A stretch of DNA of 36,528 nucleotides from a virus. Numbering within the stretch: position 1 is the stretch's first letter; the number at the start of each line of letters is the position of its first letter. Below are positions 1-8,185 of the stretch, piece after piece. Location: IMG/VR virus record IMGVR_UViG_3300031758_000233, positions 1 through 36,528 of that record; one strand, given 5' to 3'. The notes under the pieces are model-generated. The model had not been told where the DNA came from. It was given only the letters and a program-made list of their open reading frames with translations, and ran no database searches. The position numbers and the translations under genes were made by a program.

Positions 1-450
1 AAGAACAAGACGAAGTGGCTTTTAGCAATAAACAAATTTTTGGAGAAGCCGTTTCATTCAATGGATTTAATAGAATTAGGGTTTCATCCGGAGCTAGTGC
101 AGATAAAACACCAATCTCCGCTCTTGGTTATATGGATGCGAAGCTGATAATCTTTAGACAGCAATCAATTTATTTTGTTCAAGGTGACGGTCCTAATCTT
201 CTTGGTATTGGCGACTTTACTGAGCCTGAAATCATATCTTCAGACGTTGGTTGTACGGAGCCAAGATCAGTTGTAAACACTCCAAATGGACTAATGTTTA
301 AGTCAAGAAAAGGGATTTACCTGCTATCAAGAAATCTTGTGGTTGAGTATATTGGGGCTGCTGTTGAAGAGTTTAATCAATATAATGTAATGGCTGCCAT
401 TATTTCTGATAAGTTTAACGAAGCTAGATTCTACCTTTCAAATAATGATT
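1..450. repeat. Left copy of the terminal overlap (circular closure)
   Basis: Bases 1-450 align without gaps to 36079-36528. I count 13 mismatches (122, 140, 170, 173, 206, 257, 263, 269, 278, 281, 290, 291, 323). Both copies lie in the same reading frame of the tail hub gene, which continues across the join, so this is the overlap of a circular or circularly permuted genome and not two genes. Every mismatch is synonymous, which fits two natural strain variants better than sequencing error. Confidence 0.95.
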
Positions 451-965
451 GCCTAGTTTACAACTTCTTGTTTCAGTCTTGGTCAACATTCAAGAATCAA
501 ACAACGGTAGATGCAGACATTTGGCAAGGTTCTCCGGTTGTCTTAAACTCATCTAAAGTATTCAAGGAAACAGAGAATACTTATCTTGATAACGGTGCTT
601 CTGGTTTCTATTCTATGAAGTTCACAAGCCCTTGGCTCAAACTTGATTTGGTTCAAGGTTACGTAAGATGTTATCAGCTTTGGATTATTGGGGACTATAA
701 ATCTTCTCATACTCTTAAATGCAGAGTTTACGTAGACTACGACTCTTCTACTTATGAAGATTATTCTCTTGTCTACAACAATTCTAGCTCGCCTCAATAC
801 CAGTTTCAAATAAGTTTACCTAATCAAAAGGTAGAATCAATTAAGTTTGAAATCTACGATGAGGCTCAGTCTGGAAATGGTGAGTCCTACGATCTATCAA
901 ATATTCAAGTTGAAGTTGGTATGAAAGCCGGAGGGTACAAGCTTGCAGCAAACAAGTCTTACTAA
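3..965 (+). CDS. Tail hub/nozzle protein, C-terminal part (continues from 33948)
   Basis: This is the 3' part of a gene that starts at 33948 and crosses the window ends. Joined at 36078/1, it encodes 1031 residues. The first whole codon here is at 3. The GTG at 15 is an internal Val codon in the other copy (context EEQDEVAFSNKQ), so it is not the true start. The segment is beta-rich with the sequence LIIFRQQSIYFVQGDG near its start, a feature I associate with P22 gp10-like or T7 gp12-like tail hub proteins. Its position after the adaptor gene supports that role. The assignment rests on context and general resemblance; no catalytic motif is seen. The end overlaps the next gene by 23 bases. Confidence 0.7.
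   Translation, partial: EQDEVAFSNKQIFGEAVSFNGFNRIRVSSGASADKTPISALGYMDAKLIIFRQQSIYFVQGDGPNLLGIGDFTEPEIISSDVGCTEPRSVVNTPNGLMFKSRKGIYLLSRNLVVEYIGAAVEEFNQYNVMAAIISDKFNEARFYLSNNDCLVYNFLFQSWSTFKNQTTVDADIWQGSPVVLNSSKVFKETENTYLDNGASGFYSMKFTSPWLKLDLVQGYVRCYQLWIIGDYKSSHTLKCRVYVDYDSSTYEDYSLVYNNSSSPQYQFQISLPNQKVESIKFEIYDEAQSGNGESYDLSNIQVEVGMKAGGYKLAANKSY
930..934 (+). promoter_or_regulatory. Shine-Dalgarno GGAGG that fixes a TTG start
   Basis: GGAGG lies 8 bases before a TTG at 943, inside the end of the tail hub gene. The nearest in-frame ATG (982) has no comparable site upstream. This supports a TTG start and translational coupling to the hub gene. Confidence 0.65.
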
Positions 966-1284
966 ATACGCTAAATTCATTATGGAGCAGGCTGGTCATG
1001 AACTTTATGAAGATGACACTGGTTTCATTACTTTTGAAGTTAATCAACGCTCTATTCATATTCATAATTTATGGGTTGATCCTGATTATCGTCATAAAGG
1101 GCATGGTTCTAGTTTGGTTCAAAAAGTAATTGAAAACCATAGGACCGATAAAACAAAATACTTAACTGCTCAGGTTCAATTAAATACTAAAAACGTAACA
1201 GAATCATTAAAAGCTCAGTTACATTATGGCTTTTATGTTGTCGGCGCAGACGAAAACGCAATAAAATTAGCTAAGGAGATATAA
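943..1284 (+). CDS. GNAT-family acetyltransferase-like protein
   Basis: The 113-residue protein has the core of a GNAT fold. A strand IHNLWVDPDYR is followed by RHKGHG (residues 50-55), which matches the RxxGxG acetyl-CoA pyrophosphate loop, and then by a helix. The TTG start at 943 is chosen because GGAGG sits 8 bases upstream. Starting at ATG 982 would give 100 residues and still keep the whole domain. It lies between the tail hub and the ejection-protein genes. In T7-type phages a GNAT-like domain also occurs among internal-core proteins, so it may be a virion component instead of a free enzyme. The substrate is unknown. The fold call is fairly sure; activity is an inference. Confidence 0.72.
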   Translation: MQQTSLTKYAKFIMEQAGHELYEDDTGFITFEVNQRSIHIHNLWVDPDYRHKGHGSSLVQKVIENHRTDKTKYLTAQVQLNTKNVTESLKAQLHYGFYVVGADENAIKLAKEI

Positions 1285-1285
1285 T

Positions 1286-2089
1286 ATGGGAAGTGTTGCA
1301 TCAGCGGTCGGACTAGGTGGACCAACAAAACTAGGGTCGGGCGGATCTTTTGCTATGACATCAGGAGCGAGGCAAGGCGAGCAGGAAATGATTGAGAGGT
1401 TAAGGTCTCAAGCTTCTGGTCAAGGTCCGTCAATAACAGGACTACAATATCAGCAAGCCATAGGGGATATCGCTAAGCAACAACAATCAGCAGCAGCTTC
1501 AGCTAGAGGTGTTTCAAACGCTGGTCTACTTGCTCGACAAGCCATGATGGGCGGACAACAAGCAGGTGTTGATTTAGCAAACCAAGCAGCAGCGGCAAAA
1601 CTTCAAGAACAAAGATCAGCCGATCAGCAACTATCAAATATAGCAACAGCACAAAGAGGGGTAGCTTTACAATCAGCTTCTCAGAATCAACAAGCTCAAG
1701 AAGCAGCTCAGCAAAGAATGGCTAGCTTTGTTGGTAATCTTGGAGGATCAGCAGCCCTAGCTTTAAGTGACGAAAATATGAAAGAAGAGGTTAAAGCCTC
1801 TAAAGATGACGCCGGAAAGCTTGTTGAGTCATTTATGGATGCTTTAAAATCATATAGCTATAAATATAAAAAAGAATCTGATGGGGCATCCGGTAAAAAG
1901 AACCCGGAGGGTGAAGTAACTTCTGTTATGGCGCAAGATTTGGAAAAGTCTGAGCTAGGCAAAAAAATGGTTCAAGATACACCTAAGGGAAAAGTTGTTG
2001 ATTACGCTCAGGGCATGGCTCCATTATTTGCTGCTATTGCAGAACTAAATGAAAGAACAAAAAAACTAGAAGGAACAAAAGAAGGTTAA
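1286..2089 (+). CDS. Ejection/internal virion-type protein with C-terminal S74-like chaperone domain
   Basis: This 267-residue protein has a Gly/Ala/Gln-rich helical N-terminal part (about 1-155) typical of small phage injection proteins. The C-terminal part (about 160-265) looks like an intramolecular chaperone of the endosialidase/peptidase S74 type. It has SDENMK at 161-166, a YSYKYK strand, a VMAQDLE segment, a VDYAQG segment and a terminal coiled-coil-like helix. In the K1F endosialidase the cleaving dyad is Ser and Lys five residues apart; here S161 and K166 keep that spacing, so self-cleavage is possible. AAGGAG precedes the ATG by 8 bases. It is first of three genes in the position of P22 genes 7, 20 and 16. 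The domain call is good; the virion role is inferred. Confidence 0.68.
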   Translation: MGSVASAVGLGGPTKLGSGGSFAMTSGARQGEQEMIERLRSQASGQGPSITGLQYQQAIGDIAKQQQSAAASARGVSNAGLLARQAMMGGQQAGVDLANQAAAAKLQEQRSADQQLSNIATAQRGVALQSASQNQQAQEAAQQRMASFVGNLGGSAALALSDENMKEEVKASKDDAGKLVESFMDALKSYSYKYKKESDGASGKKNPEGEVTSVMAQDLEKSELGKKMVQDTPKGKVVDYAQGMAPLFAAIAELNERTKKLEGTKEG

Positions 2090-2090
2090 T

Positions 2091-3347
2091 ATGCAGCCCG
2101 GATTTGAGAAAACTTTGCCCGTTAAAAAGCTTCCAGAAGACGGCAACAGATACATATTTCCTGTTGGTATTCCTGCTCCCGGATCAGAGTTTGCTCCTGC
2201 TCCCGGATCAGTTCCGCAAGTTCCAACAACATTAATACCAGAACAGCAAGCAGAGCCAACTAGAGCGCCTTCTGGCGCACCAATCAGCAGATCAAACCCA
2301 ACTGTTGAAACTCCTGCTCCTGTCATAAGTGAATCACAAGCTCCGGACATATCAGGTTTAACAGCCGCATCAGACCAAGCAACAAAACAGTTTCTAGCTG
2401 GCGATGAGCTTAATGCTGAAATGGAACAGCAAAAACAAGATGTTGAGAACATGAAGTCTCAAATCATCGAAAAAGAAAATGAGTTTAAGAAAACTCAAGA
2501 TGAAGTAGCAAACTTTAAATGGGACAACTCATCTTTATGGGATAAGTCTTCTACTGGTCAAAAGATCGCTCTATTAATTGGCGGAGCACTGTCTTCCGTA
2601 TCACCTTCAAGCGCCCAAGCGTTTCAAAAAAGCGTAGAAAGTGCCCTTGATAAAGATATGGCACAACAAAAACTTAAATATGATTCAATAAAAGATAAAG
2701 GGAAGGCTGCTGAAAATCATTTAGGGCAGCTAATTCAACGTCTAGGCTCAGAAGAGAATGGGCTTCTTGCATTGAGAGGTCAACAAATCCAAATTATTCA
2801 AAACAAGCTAAAAGCCGCTCAAGATAACGCTCAGTCTAAAATTGTAGCTATGAACGCTCAAAAGAATTGGGAAGCCCTTGAGATTGAAAAAGGCAAGCTC
2901 GCCATTCAATTACAAGAATCTCTAAAAAAGAACGCTGGTGATATAAAAAACATCAGCATGGGACCATATAAGGGTTACGTTGGGGACGATGTTTCTGCTA
3001 GAGAGTTTAGAAAGAAGTACAATGCCGTAGAAACTGCAAATCAAACAATTTCAGATTTAAAAAACCTAACCAAGCAAGGCGCTTCAGTCTCCCCGGAAGC
3101 AAGGGCACAAGCTCAGTCAAAACTAGCCGTATTAGTTCAACAATCAAAAGACATTCTCGGAACTGGTGTACTATCCGACTCTGAAAGAGAAGCCGTATTA
3201 AATGCAATTGGTGATCCTACTTCTATTTTCTCGTTAAAATCATCAACTCTTGCTAAGCTACAATCATTTCAAAAACAGCTTAACCAAATGGTACAGCAAG
3301 ACGCTAAGTCACTTGGGCTTTACAAAGAGATTGGGGTTAATAAGTGA
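2091..3347 (+). CDS. Ejection/internal virion-type protein (helical, unrecognised family)
   Basis: The 418-residue protein opens with a Pro/Ala-rich stretch (about 20-80, with APGS, PAPGS, PTRAPSGAP) and continues as long heptad-like helices with many Gln, Lys and Glu. One short hydrophobic segment, ALLIGGALSSV, occurs near 160. No enzyme motif is visible. The start has AGAAGG at good spacing, and the stop overlaps the next start as GTGA, implying translational coupling. Its position between the S74-like protein and a 979-residue giant matches the middle member of a three-gene ejection cassette. The call is by context and composition only. Confidence 0.5.
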   Translation: MQPGFEKTLPVKKLPEDGNRYIFPVGIPAPGSEFAPAPGSVPQVPTTLIPEQQAEPTRAPSGAPISRSNPTVETPAPVISESQAPDISGLTAASDQATKQFLAGDELNAEMEQQKQDVENMKSQIIEKENEFKKTQDEVANFKWDNSSLWDKSSTGQKIALLIGGALSSVSPSSAQAFQKSVESALDKDMAQQKLKYDSIKDKGKAAENHLGQLIQRLGSEENGLLALRGQQIQIIQNKLKAAQDNAQSKIVAMNAQKNWEALEIEKGKLAIQLQESLKKNAGDIKNISMGPYKGYVGDDVSAREFRKKYNAVETANQTISDLKNLTKQGASVSPEARAQAQSKLAVLVQQSKDILGTGVLSDSEREAVLNAIGDPTSIFSLKSSTLAKLQSFQKQLNQMVQQDAKSLGLYKEIGVNK

Positions 3348-6283
3348 AAGTAAAATTATTTGATAAGGAACAGAATAAAGATATTGAAGTTGAGGATGCA
3401 GCTTTACCGCAAATGCTATCCGGAGAACGTTTTTCTGTTTATCCCGATCAAAAATTTGAATTTGAAGACCAATCAGGTCAAAGAAAAATTGTCCCATCTG
3501 AGCAACTATTTGATGCTATAGATGCAGGTTACAAATACATAGATTCAGCAAAGCTTGAAAGAGAAAAAGCGCTACAATCTGCAGAAGAACAGCCTCTTCT
3601 AGCTGCTGGTGTTGCAGGTCTTTCCGGTTTAACACTAGGGGCTTCAGATTATGCCTTAAAAGAATCCGGTCTATTCTCAGAAGATGAATTATCTGCTTTG
3701 AGAGAAGCAAACCCTACTATCTCAACAGTTTCAGAGATTGCCGGAGGCGTTGCCCCTGCATTAGTAACAGGCGGATCAAGCTTAGGCGCAAGAGCCTTAG
3801 CGGCTGCTCCTGCTGGTATCGCTATGAGACTAGGGGAAAAGGCTGCCGCCTCTACTTTAGTGGGTAAAGCCCTTTCTAAAACAACTTCAGAGGTAGCAAA
3901 GCAAGCTATTAAGGTTGGCGTGGGTTCTGCCGTTGAAGGATCTTTATTCGGAGCTGGAAGGCTTTTATCTGAAGACGCTTTGGGTGATGCAGAATTTAAT
4001 GCTGAAAACCTTTTATCATATGCTGGTATGGGTGCTTTAACTGGTGGGCTAGTTGGCGGAACTGTTGCCGGAGGAACTGCTTTTGGTTCTAAGGCTATGA
4101 AAGCCGGGCGTGATAAACTCAGAGAGCTAGAAACAAAATACATTAAAAAGAACTTTGATGATGAAGTTGCTAAGTCAATCGAATCTAAGATTCTTAAAAC
4201 TGATGCGGTTGAAGATATTGCTGAAAAATCAGGAACTACAATTGACGATTTACAAACTAAATACGATGAATCAATTGAGATAGAAAAAAATGAAGCCCTT
4301 TTAAAAGCTTCTCAAGAGCTTGGGGTTCCAATAACTCCGGGAATGGAAGCCGGTGGATTATTTAAAGAATACGAAGCCTCCGTTAGTAAATCTAGATCGA
4401 TAGGCGGCTATTTAACTTCTAAAGAAATTCAAAAAACTTTCGACGCCGTAGAGACTGTTGGAAAATCCTTTTTTACAGCAGCAAAAGAGCTTGATCCGGT
4501 TGAGGTTGGTATAACCTCTAAAGCTGGGATGATTGCCAAGATTGAAGATGAAATGATGCCGGCAAGGCTTATCTATGAAGACATAAAGCCAAAGCTTGAA
4601 GGCACAAAGATCAATCCTTCACTTAGAAAGCGCTTTAAAACAGAGCTTGGAAAAGACTTTTACGCAAAAGTAGCAAGTGACGGCGAGTCTTGGCTTAAGA
4701 AGCTTGAGAGAAGCGATACGATTGATGATATTAGAAAATTAAGGTCTATGGTAGGGGCAGAGAAGTCTTCTTTTGGAATTAAACCAATTGAGAAAGAATT
4801 TCTTGGGAAGCTTTACGATAGACTTTCAACAGTAAGAGATAATGCTATTAAGTATGGTTTTCCTGAAAAGGAAGCTGCAGACATTTTAGATAACTTAAAA
4901 CTAGCTGATACTATGTGGCGTGAAGATCATAAGAAATTTGAGTTTCTTCATGATCAATTCGGCTTTAGATCAGAAAGTATGAGTGAGCTTCTTGATAATT
5001 TCAAGAATAACATCACAGATGAAGCTGTTTCTAAAAAGATCCTTTCTCTTCATGATGCCAAGCAGGCTAAGCAATTTCAGGCTGCTTTCCCTGAGCTTTA
5101 TGATATGGCACGATCAGCTAGACTTGCAGAGATGCGAAACAAGTCTTTGCATGAAGGTATATTTAGTCCTAAAAAGTTTAAAAAACAAATTGAAAACTTA
5201 TCAGACACTCAACTTGATTTATTATTTCCAAACGTTAAAAACCCTAAGCAAGTTAGAGATAATATAGAAATAATTATTGATAATTTACCTCCAAATCCAA
5301 ATCCTTCTGGTACAGCTTTAGAGCTTGCTATGCAGAACATTTTAAGCCTTCCGTATCAGCTTAGTGAGCTTGCTCGATACAAAGCTTACAAAATGGGGGC
5401 TAAAGCTTTTAATGAGAGAATTAAAAACTTTGGTGGGGTTTCAAAAGAAAGCCTTGGCATAGATTCAATTATTAAAGAATCAACAGAAGACGCAGCAACA
5501 AAAGCTCCTGTTTTAGAAAAGATTGAAAAGGCTTCTAATAAAGGGAAGGTTAGCATTTCTGATGCGGTTGATTCATATTTGAAACTAGCCAAAACTGGTG
5601 CAAGAGCAGGAGCTAAGGGATTAGAGAAGTACATTACAGGCAAAACTTTGAGCGATGACGATTATAAGAAAGCAGAAGAGAAAGCTATTCAATATTCTAC
5701 AAATCCTGATCAAATTATCGAAAATTTCTCTAAAAATAATCAACAAATGTTGAAATCTGCACCAAAAACAACTCAAGCCCTATCTGATGCTATGGTTAGA
5801 GCTACGCAGTTTCTTGCTTCTAAGGCTCCAAGGATTAAACCTAGCGTTTTTGATGATAAAACACCGTCAAGATCAGAAGTGTTAAAGTTTAAAAACTATG
5901 CTGATGCGGTTGAAAATCCTATTGAAGCAATTAACACAATAGCCAAGGGATACATAACGCCCGAAGCTGTTGAAGCTATGCAGGTTGTTTACCCTAAAAT
6001 GTATCAATCTTTAAAAGATGAGTTTGCTCAAAGAATACCTGAGTTTAAAAAACTGAGCGAAAAACAAAAAGGTGATTTATCAAGACTATTAGAGCTTGAA
6101 GATAGACCAGCGTTTTCAGCTAGAGGCTTCCAAACTTTACAGGGTGTTTCTTCTCAGGGAGTACAAAAAGACTTAGCTAATAACCAACCGAATCGGTCTA
6201 AGGTTCCTATTTCAGCAGCCAAAAATCTTGGTCAATCTGGAAGAGTGCAATCTGGGCTAGACAAGGTTCTAAATAGGTCTTAA
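3344..6283 (+). CDS. Large ejection/internal virion protein
   Basis: This 979-residue protein starts at a GTG overlapping the previous stop. Residues about 80-260 contain several Gly/Ala-rich hydrophobic stretches (AGVAGLSGLTLGAS, LVTGGSSLGARALAAAPAG, GMGALTGGLVGGTVAGG). These resemble membrane-active segments of phage DNA-ejection proteins such as P22 gp16 or T7 gp16. The rest is strongly helical and Lys/Glu-rich and ends in a polar tail. I see no lytic transglycosylase or peptidase motif, so there is no visible murein-cutting domain. It is the last gene of the block before a short spacer and a new ribosome site at 6339. The role in forming a conduit through the envelope is inferred from composition and gene order. 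Confidence 0.55.
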   Translation: MKVKLFDKEQNKDIEVEDAALPQMLSGERFSVYPDQKFEFEDQSGQRKIVPSEQLFDAIDAGYKYIDSAKLEREKALQSAEEQPLLAAGVAGLSGLTLGASDYALKESGLFSEDELSALREANPTISTVSEIAGGVAPALVTGGSSLGARALAAAPAGIAMRLGEKAAASTLVGKALSKTTSEVAKQAIKVGVGSAVEGSLFGAGRLLSEDALGDAEFNAENLLSYAGMGALTGGLVGGTVAGGTAFGSKAMKAGRDKLRELETKYIKKNFDDEVAKSIESKILKTDAVEDIAEKSGTTIDDLQTKYDESIEIEKNEALLKASQELGVPITPGMEAGGLFKEYEASVSKSRSIGGYLTSKEIQKTFDAVETVGKSFFTAAKELDPVEVGITSKAGMIAKIEDEMMPARLIYEDIKPKLEGTKINPSLRKRFKTELGKDFYAKVASDGESWLKKLERSDTIDDIRKLRSMVGAEKSSFGIKPIEKEFLGKLYDRLSTVRDNAIKYGFPEKEAADILDNLKLADTMWREDHKKFEFLHDQFGFRSESMSELLDNFKNNITDEAVSKKILSLHDAKQAKQFQAAFPELYDMARSARLAEMRNKSLHEGIFSPKKFKKQIENLSDTQLDLLFPNVKNPKQVRDNIEIIIDNLPPNPNPSGTALELAMQNILSLPYQLSELARYKAYKMGAKAFNERIKNFGGVSKESLGIDSIIKESTEDAATKAPVLEKIEKASNKGKVSISDAVDSYLKLAKTGARAGAKGLEKYITGKTLSDDDYKKAEEKAIQYSTNPDQIIENFSKNNQQMLKSAPKTTQALSDAMVRATQFLASKAPRIKPSVFDDKTPSRSEVLKFKNYADAVENPIEAINTIAKGYITPEAVEAMQVVYPKMYQSLKDEFAQRIPEFKKLSEKQKGDLSRLLELEDRPAFSARGFQTLQGVSSQGVQKDLANNQPNRSKVPISAAKNLGQSGRVQSGLDKVLNRS

Positions 6284-6338
6284 AGTTTAAGCATAGCCTT
6301 TTGGCTTACAGGCCATTAACCTTATCAAGGAGAAGATA

Positions 6339-6698
6339 ATGTCTCGGCGTCACGTCTTAAAAAAATACCAAGTATTAGACAATGCAGACTCTACAACAAA
6401 CCCGGTTAGTAAAGAAACTGATGTTTCTCAATTGGATTTTGTTACTTATCAACTAAGTGTTGAAGCTGGTGTTACTGCTACGCTGTTAGTTTTATTTTCT
6501 AATGATGAGCGCTTTGATCCTGCAAACGCAAGCGAATTAAACTTTGGAACTCCTGTCGTTTTAGATGGTGCAACAAATGTAGACTATGTTTTACATATTC
6601 AAAACCAAGGTTTTAAATGGCTATATTTAAACGTTATTGATACAGGCGGAAACGGCAACGTAAATGCTTGGGTTACTGGAAATGTGAGGGGTGCATAA
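6339..6698 (+). CDS. Small beta-rich virion protein (unknown family)
   Basis: The 119-residue protein is predicted from its pattern to be a beta-sandwich. It has alternating hydrophobic residues, few charges, and the late segment GFKWLYLNVIDTGGNGNVNAW. That ending resembles the small protein at 14857 (YKWVRIVYTRSSGSG), suggesting a shared fold. AAGGAG lies 6 bases before the ATG after a 55-base spacer, so it begins a new translational unit: the fibre region. The stop overlaps the next start as TAATG. A structural role, such as a fibre base or head/tail decoration, is inferred from position. Confidence 0.5.
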   Translation: MSRRHVLKKYQVLDNADSTTNPVSKETDVSQLDFVTYQLSVEAGVTATLLVLFSNDERFDPANASELNFGTPVVLDGATNVDYVLHIQNQGFKWLYLNVIDTGGNGNVNAWVTGNVRGA

Positions 6699-8185
6699 TG
6701 AAGGTTTATTTATATCCTCCTGTTGAGATAAGTCAGGGACCAACTCAATTTTTACTAGATGGGGTTCCAACAGATGTTTCAAAAGATACTATTACCCCGG
6801 CAAATACTATTGCATTACCTGTTGAAGAAATAGGGCATTTAGATAACTTAGAAGATAATGTTGCTCTTGGTGACGGTAGCGGTAACCTAATCGGAACGGT
6901 TACACTTCCAAGTTCTGCTATTGCTCTTTCTGTTCAAGACGATGAATCACTTGCAGTATTATCCAACTTAGACGGAAAAATTTTACCTAATGGAACAATT
7001 GACTCTGGAAATACAACTCAAACCCTGCTGGGTTCTAACGGGGTTTTTACTGGTGATGCCATTAATATCACAGAATATGCGGCAATCAACGTAAACGTTG
7101 TATCTAACGTTCCTTCGGCTACAAACGGCGTAAAAGTAGAGTTTTCTGGTGACGGTGTAAACTGGGTTCATTCTCACTCTACTACTTATTCAGGTGGGGC
7201 AGGGGTAGGATACGTCTTTAACTGCGAGTGGCAGTTTGCTCGTGTTGTTTATACAAACGGCGCTACAGCTCAAGGCTCTTTTCTTTTACAGACAATATTA
7301 AAAGTAAATCCTGTAAAACAGTCTCTTTATACAATTTCTCAAGCTGTAAATGGTAATATGTTTGCAGAGCTTGGGAAGAACGTAATTATCGGAGAGACTA
7401 CAGGCGGAGGAGGCGGATACGTTGCAGTTAAAGTAAACCCTTCCGGCGCCTTGACTACAGAATCAACCGTTACTGGTACTGTTTCAGTATCTAACTTTCC
7501 GGCTACTCAACCAGTTAGCGGCTCTGTTTCAGTTTCAAATTTTCCAGCTTCATACCCTGTAACAGGAACATTTTGGCAAGCTACTCAACCCGTTTCGGGA
7601 ACTGTAGACATAGGAAATTTTCCGGCAACTCAAGCTATTAGTGCGGTTTCCTTACCTCTTCCAAGCGGTGCTTCAACACTAGCAGAACAACAAACTCAAA
7701 CAACTGCTTTGGGGTCATTAACTGAAACGGCTCCGGCTACTGATACAGCTTCAAGCGGTTTAAATGGTCGCTTACAGCGTATCGCTCAAAGATTAACTTC
7801 ATTGATTGACTTGTTTCCTACTTCAATAGGAACAAAAACTTCTGCAGCTTCTTTATCGGTTGTTTTAGCTTCTGATCAAGCTGCAATAGGTGTAACACCT
7901 CAAACGTCTAGCGGAACAATTACCCAAATTCAAAAATCTGTTGGCTTAACTGCCGTAAGGGCTACGGTATCGGGGTCAGCTCCGGGAGCTGCTAGAAAGA
8001 AGCTAATGATTAAACCTTCAAAAAATAACACTGGTTCTATCTATTTTGGTGCTTCAACAGTAACAACTGCATCAGGTATGGAAATCATCGGACCAGATAG
8101 ACTTGAGTTTGAACTAGATGCTTCTGATTATTACTTAATCAGTGATACAGCCGCTCAGGTTGTTGAAATTGTAGAGGTAGTTTAA
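6698..8185 (+). CDS. Tail fibre-like protein with NFPATQPVSG repeats
   Basis: The ATG at 6698 is preferred over the more upstream 6668 because it overlaps the previous stop as TAATG and has GAGGGG 7 bases upstream; this gives 495 residues. About residues 112-205 look like a beta-sandwich. Residues about 258-315 hold imperfect repeats of the type (V)SNFPATQPVSG: SVSNFPATQPVSG, SVSNFPASYPVTG, FWQATQPVSG and DIGNFPATQ. Such repeats are common in phage fibre-like virion proteins as a thin shaft. The C-terminal about 100 residues form another beta-rich head with SIYFGASTV. It is likely an extended fibre or spike connecting module. The function is inferred; the repeats are directly visible. Confidence 0.6.
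   Translation: MKVYLYPPVEISQGPTQFLLDGVPTDVSKDTITPANTIALPVEEIGHLDNLEDNVALGDGSGNLIGTVTLPSSAIALSVQDDESLAVLSNLDGKILPNGTIDSGNTTQTLLGSNGVFTGDAINITEYAAINVNVVSNVPSATNGVKVEFSGDGVNWVHSHSTTYSGGAGVGYVFNCEWQFARVVYTNGATAQGSFLLQTILKVNPVKQSLYTISQAVNGNMFAELGKNVIIGETTGGGGGYVAVKVNPSGALTTESTVTGTVSVSNFPATQPVSGSVSVSNFPASYPVTGTFWQATQPVSGTVDIGNFPATQAISAVSLPLPSGASTLAEQQTQTTALGSLTETAPATDTASSGLNGRLQRIAQRLTSLIDLFPTSIGTKTSAASLSVVLASDQAAIGVTPQTSSGTITQIQKSVGLTAVRATVSGSAPGAARKKLMIKPSKNNTGSIYFGASTVTTASGMEIIGPDRLEFELDASDYYLISDTAAQVVEIVEVV

Noticed and set aside
1-450. True direct terminal repeat used in packaging
   Set aside because: The copies differ at 13 sites and lie inside a coding gene whose frame continues across the join; real terminal repeats would be identical.
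15-965. GTG at 15 as the start of an independent 316-residue gene
   Set aside because: The same codon is an internal valine in the copy at 36093, within a frame open from 33948.
2066-2452. - strand 128-residue frame
   Set aside because: Antisense shadow of the Pro-rich start of the 2091 gene.
3649-4143. - strand 164-residue frame in the ejection gene
   Set aside because: It is a shadow of the large + strand gene; Ala/Pro-rich from the antisense of Gly/Ala codons and without a ribosome site.
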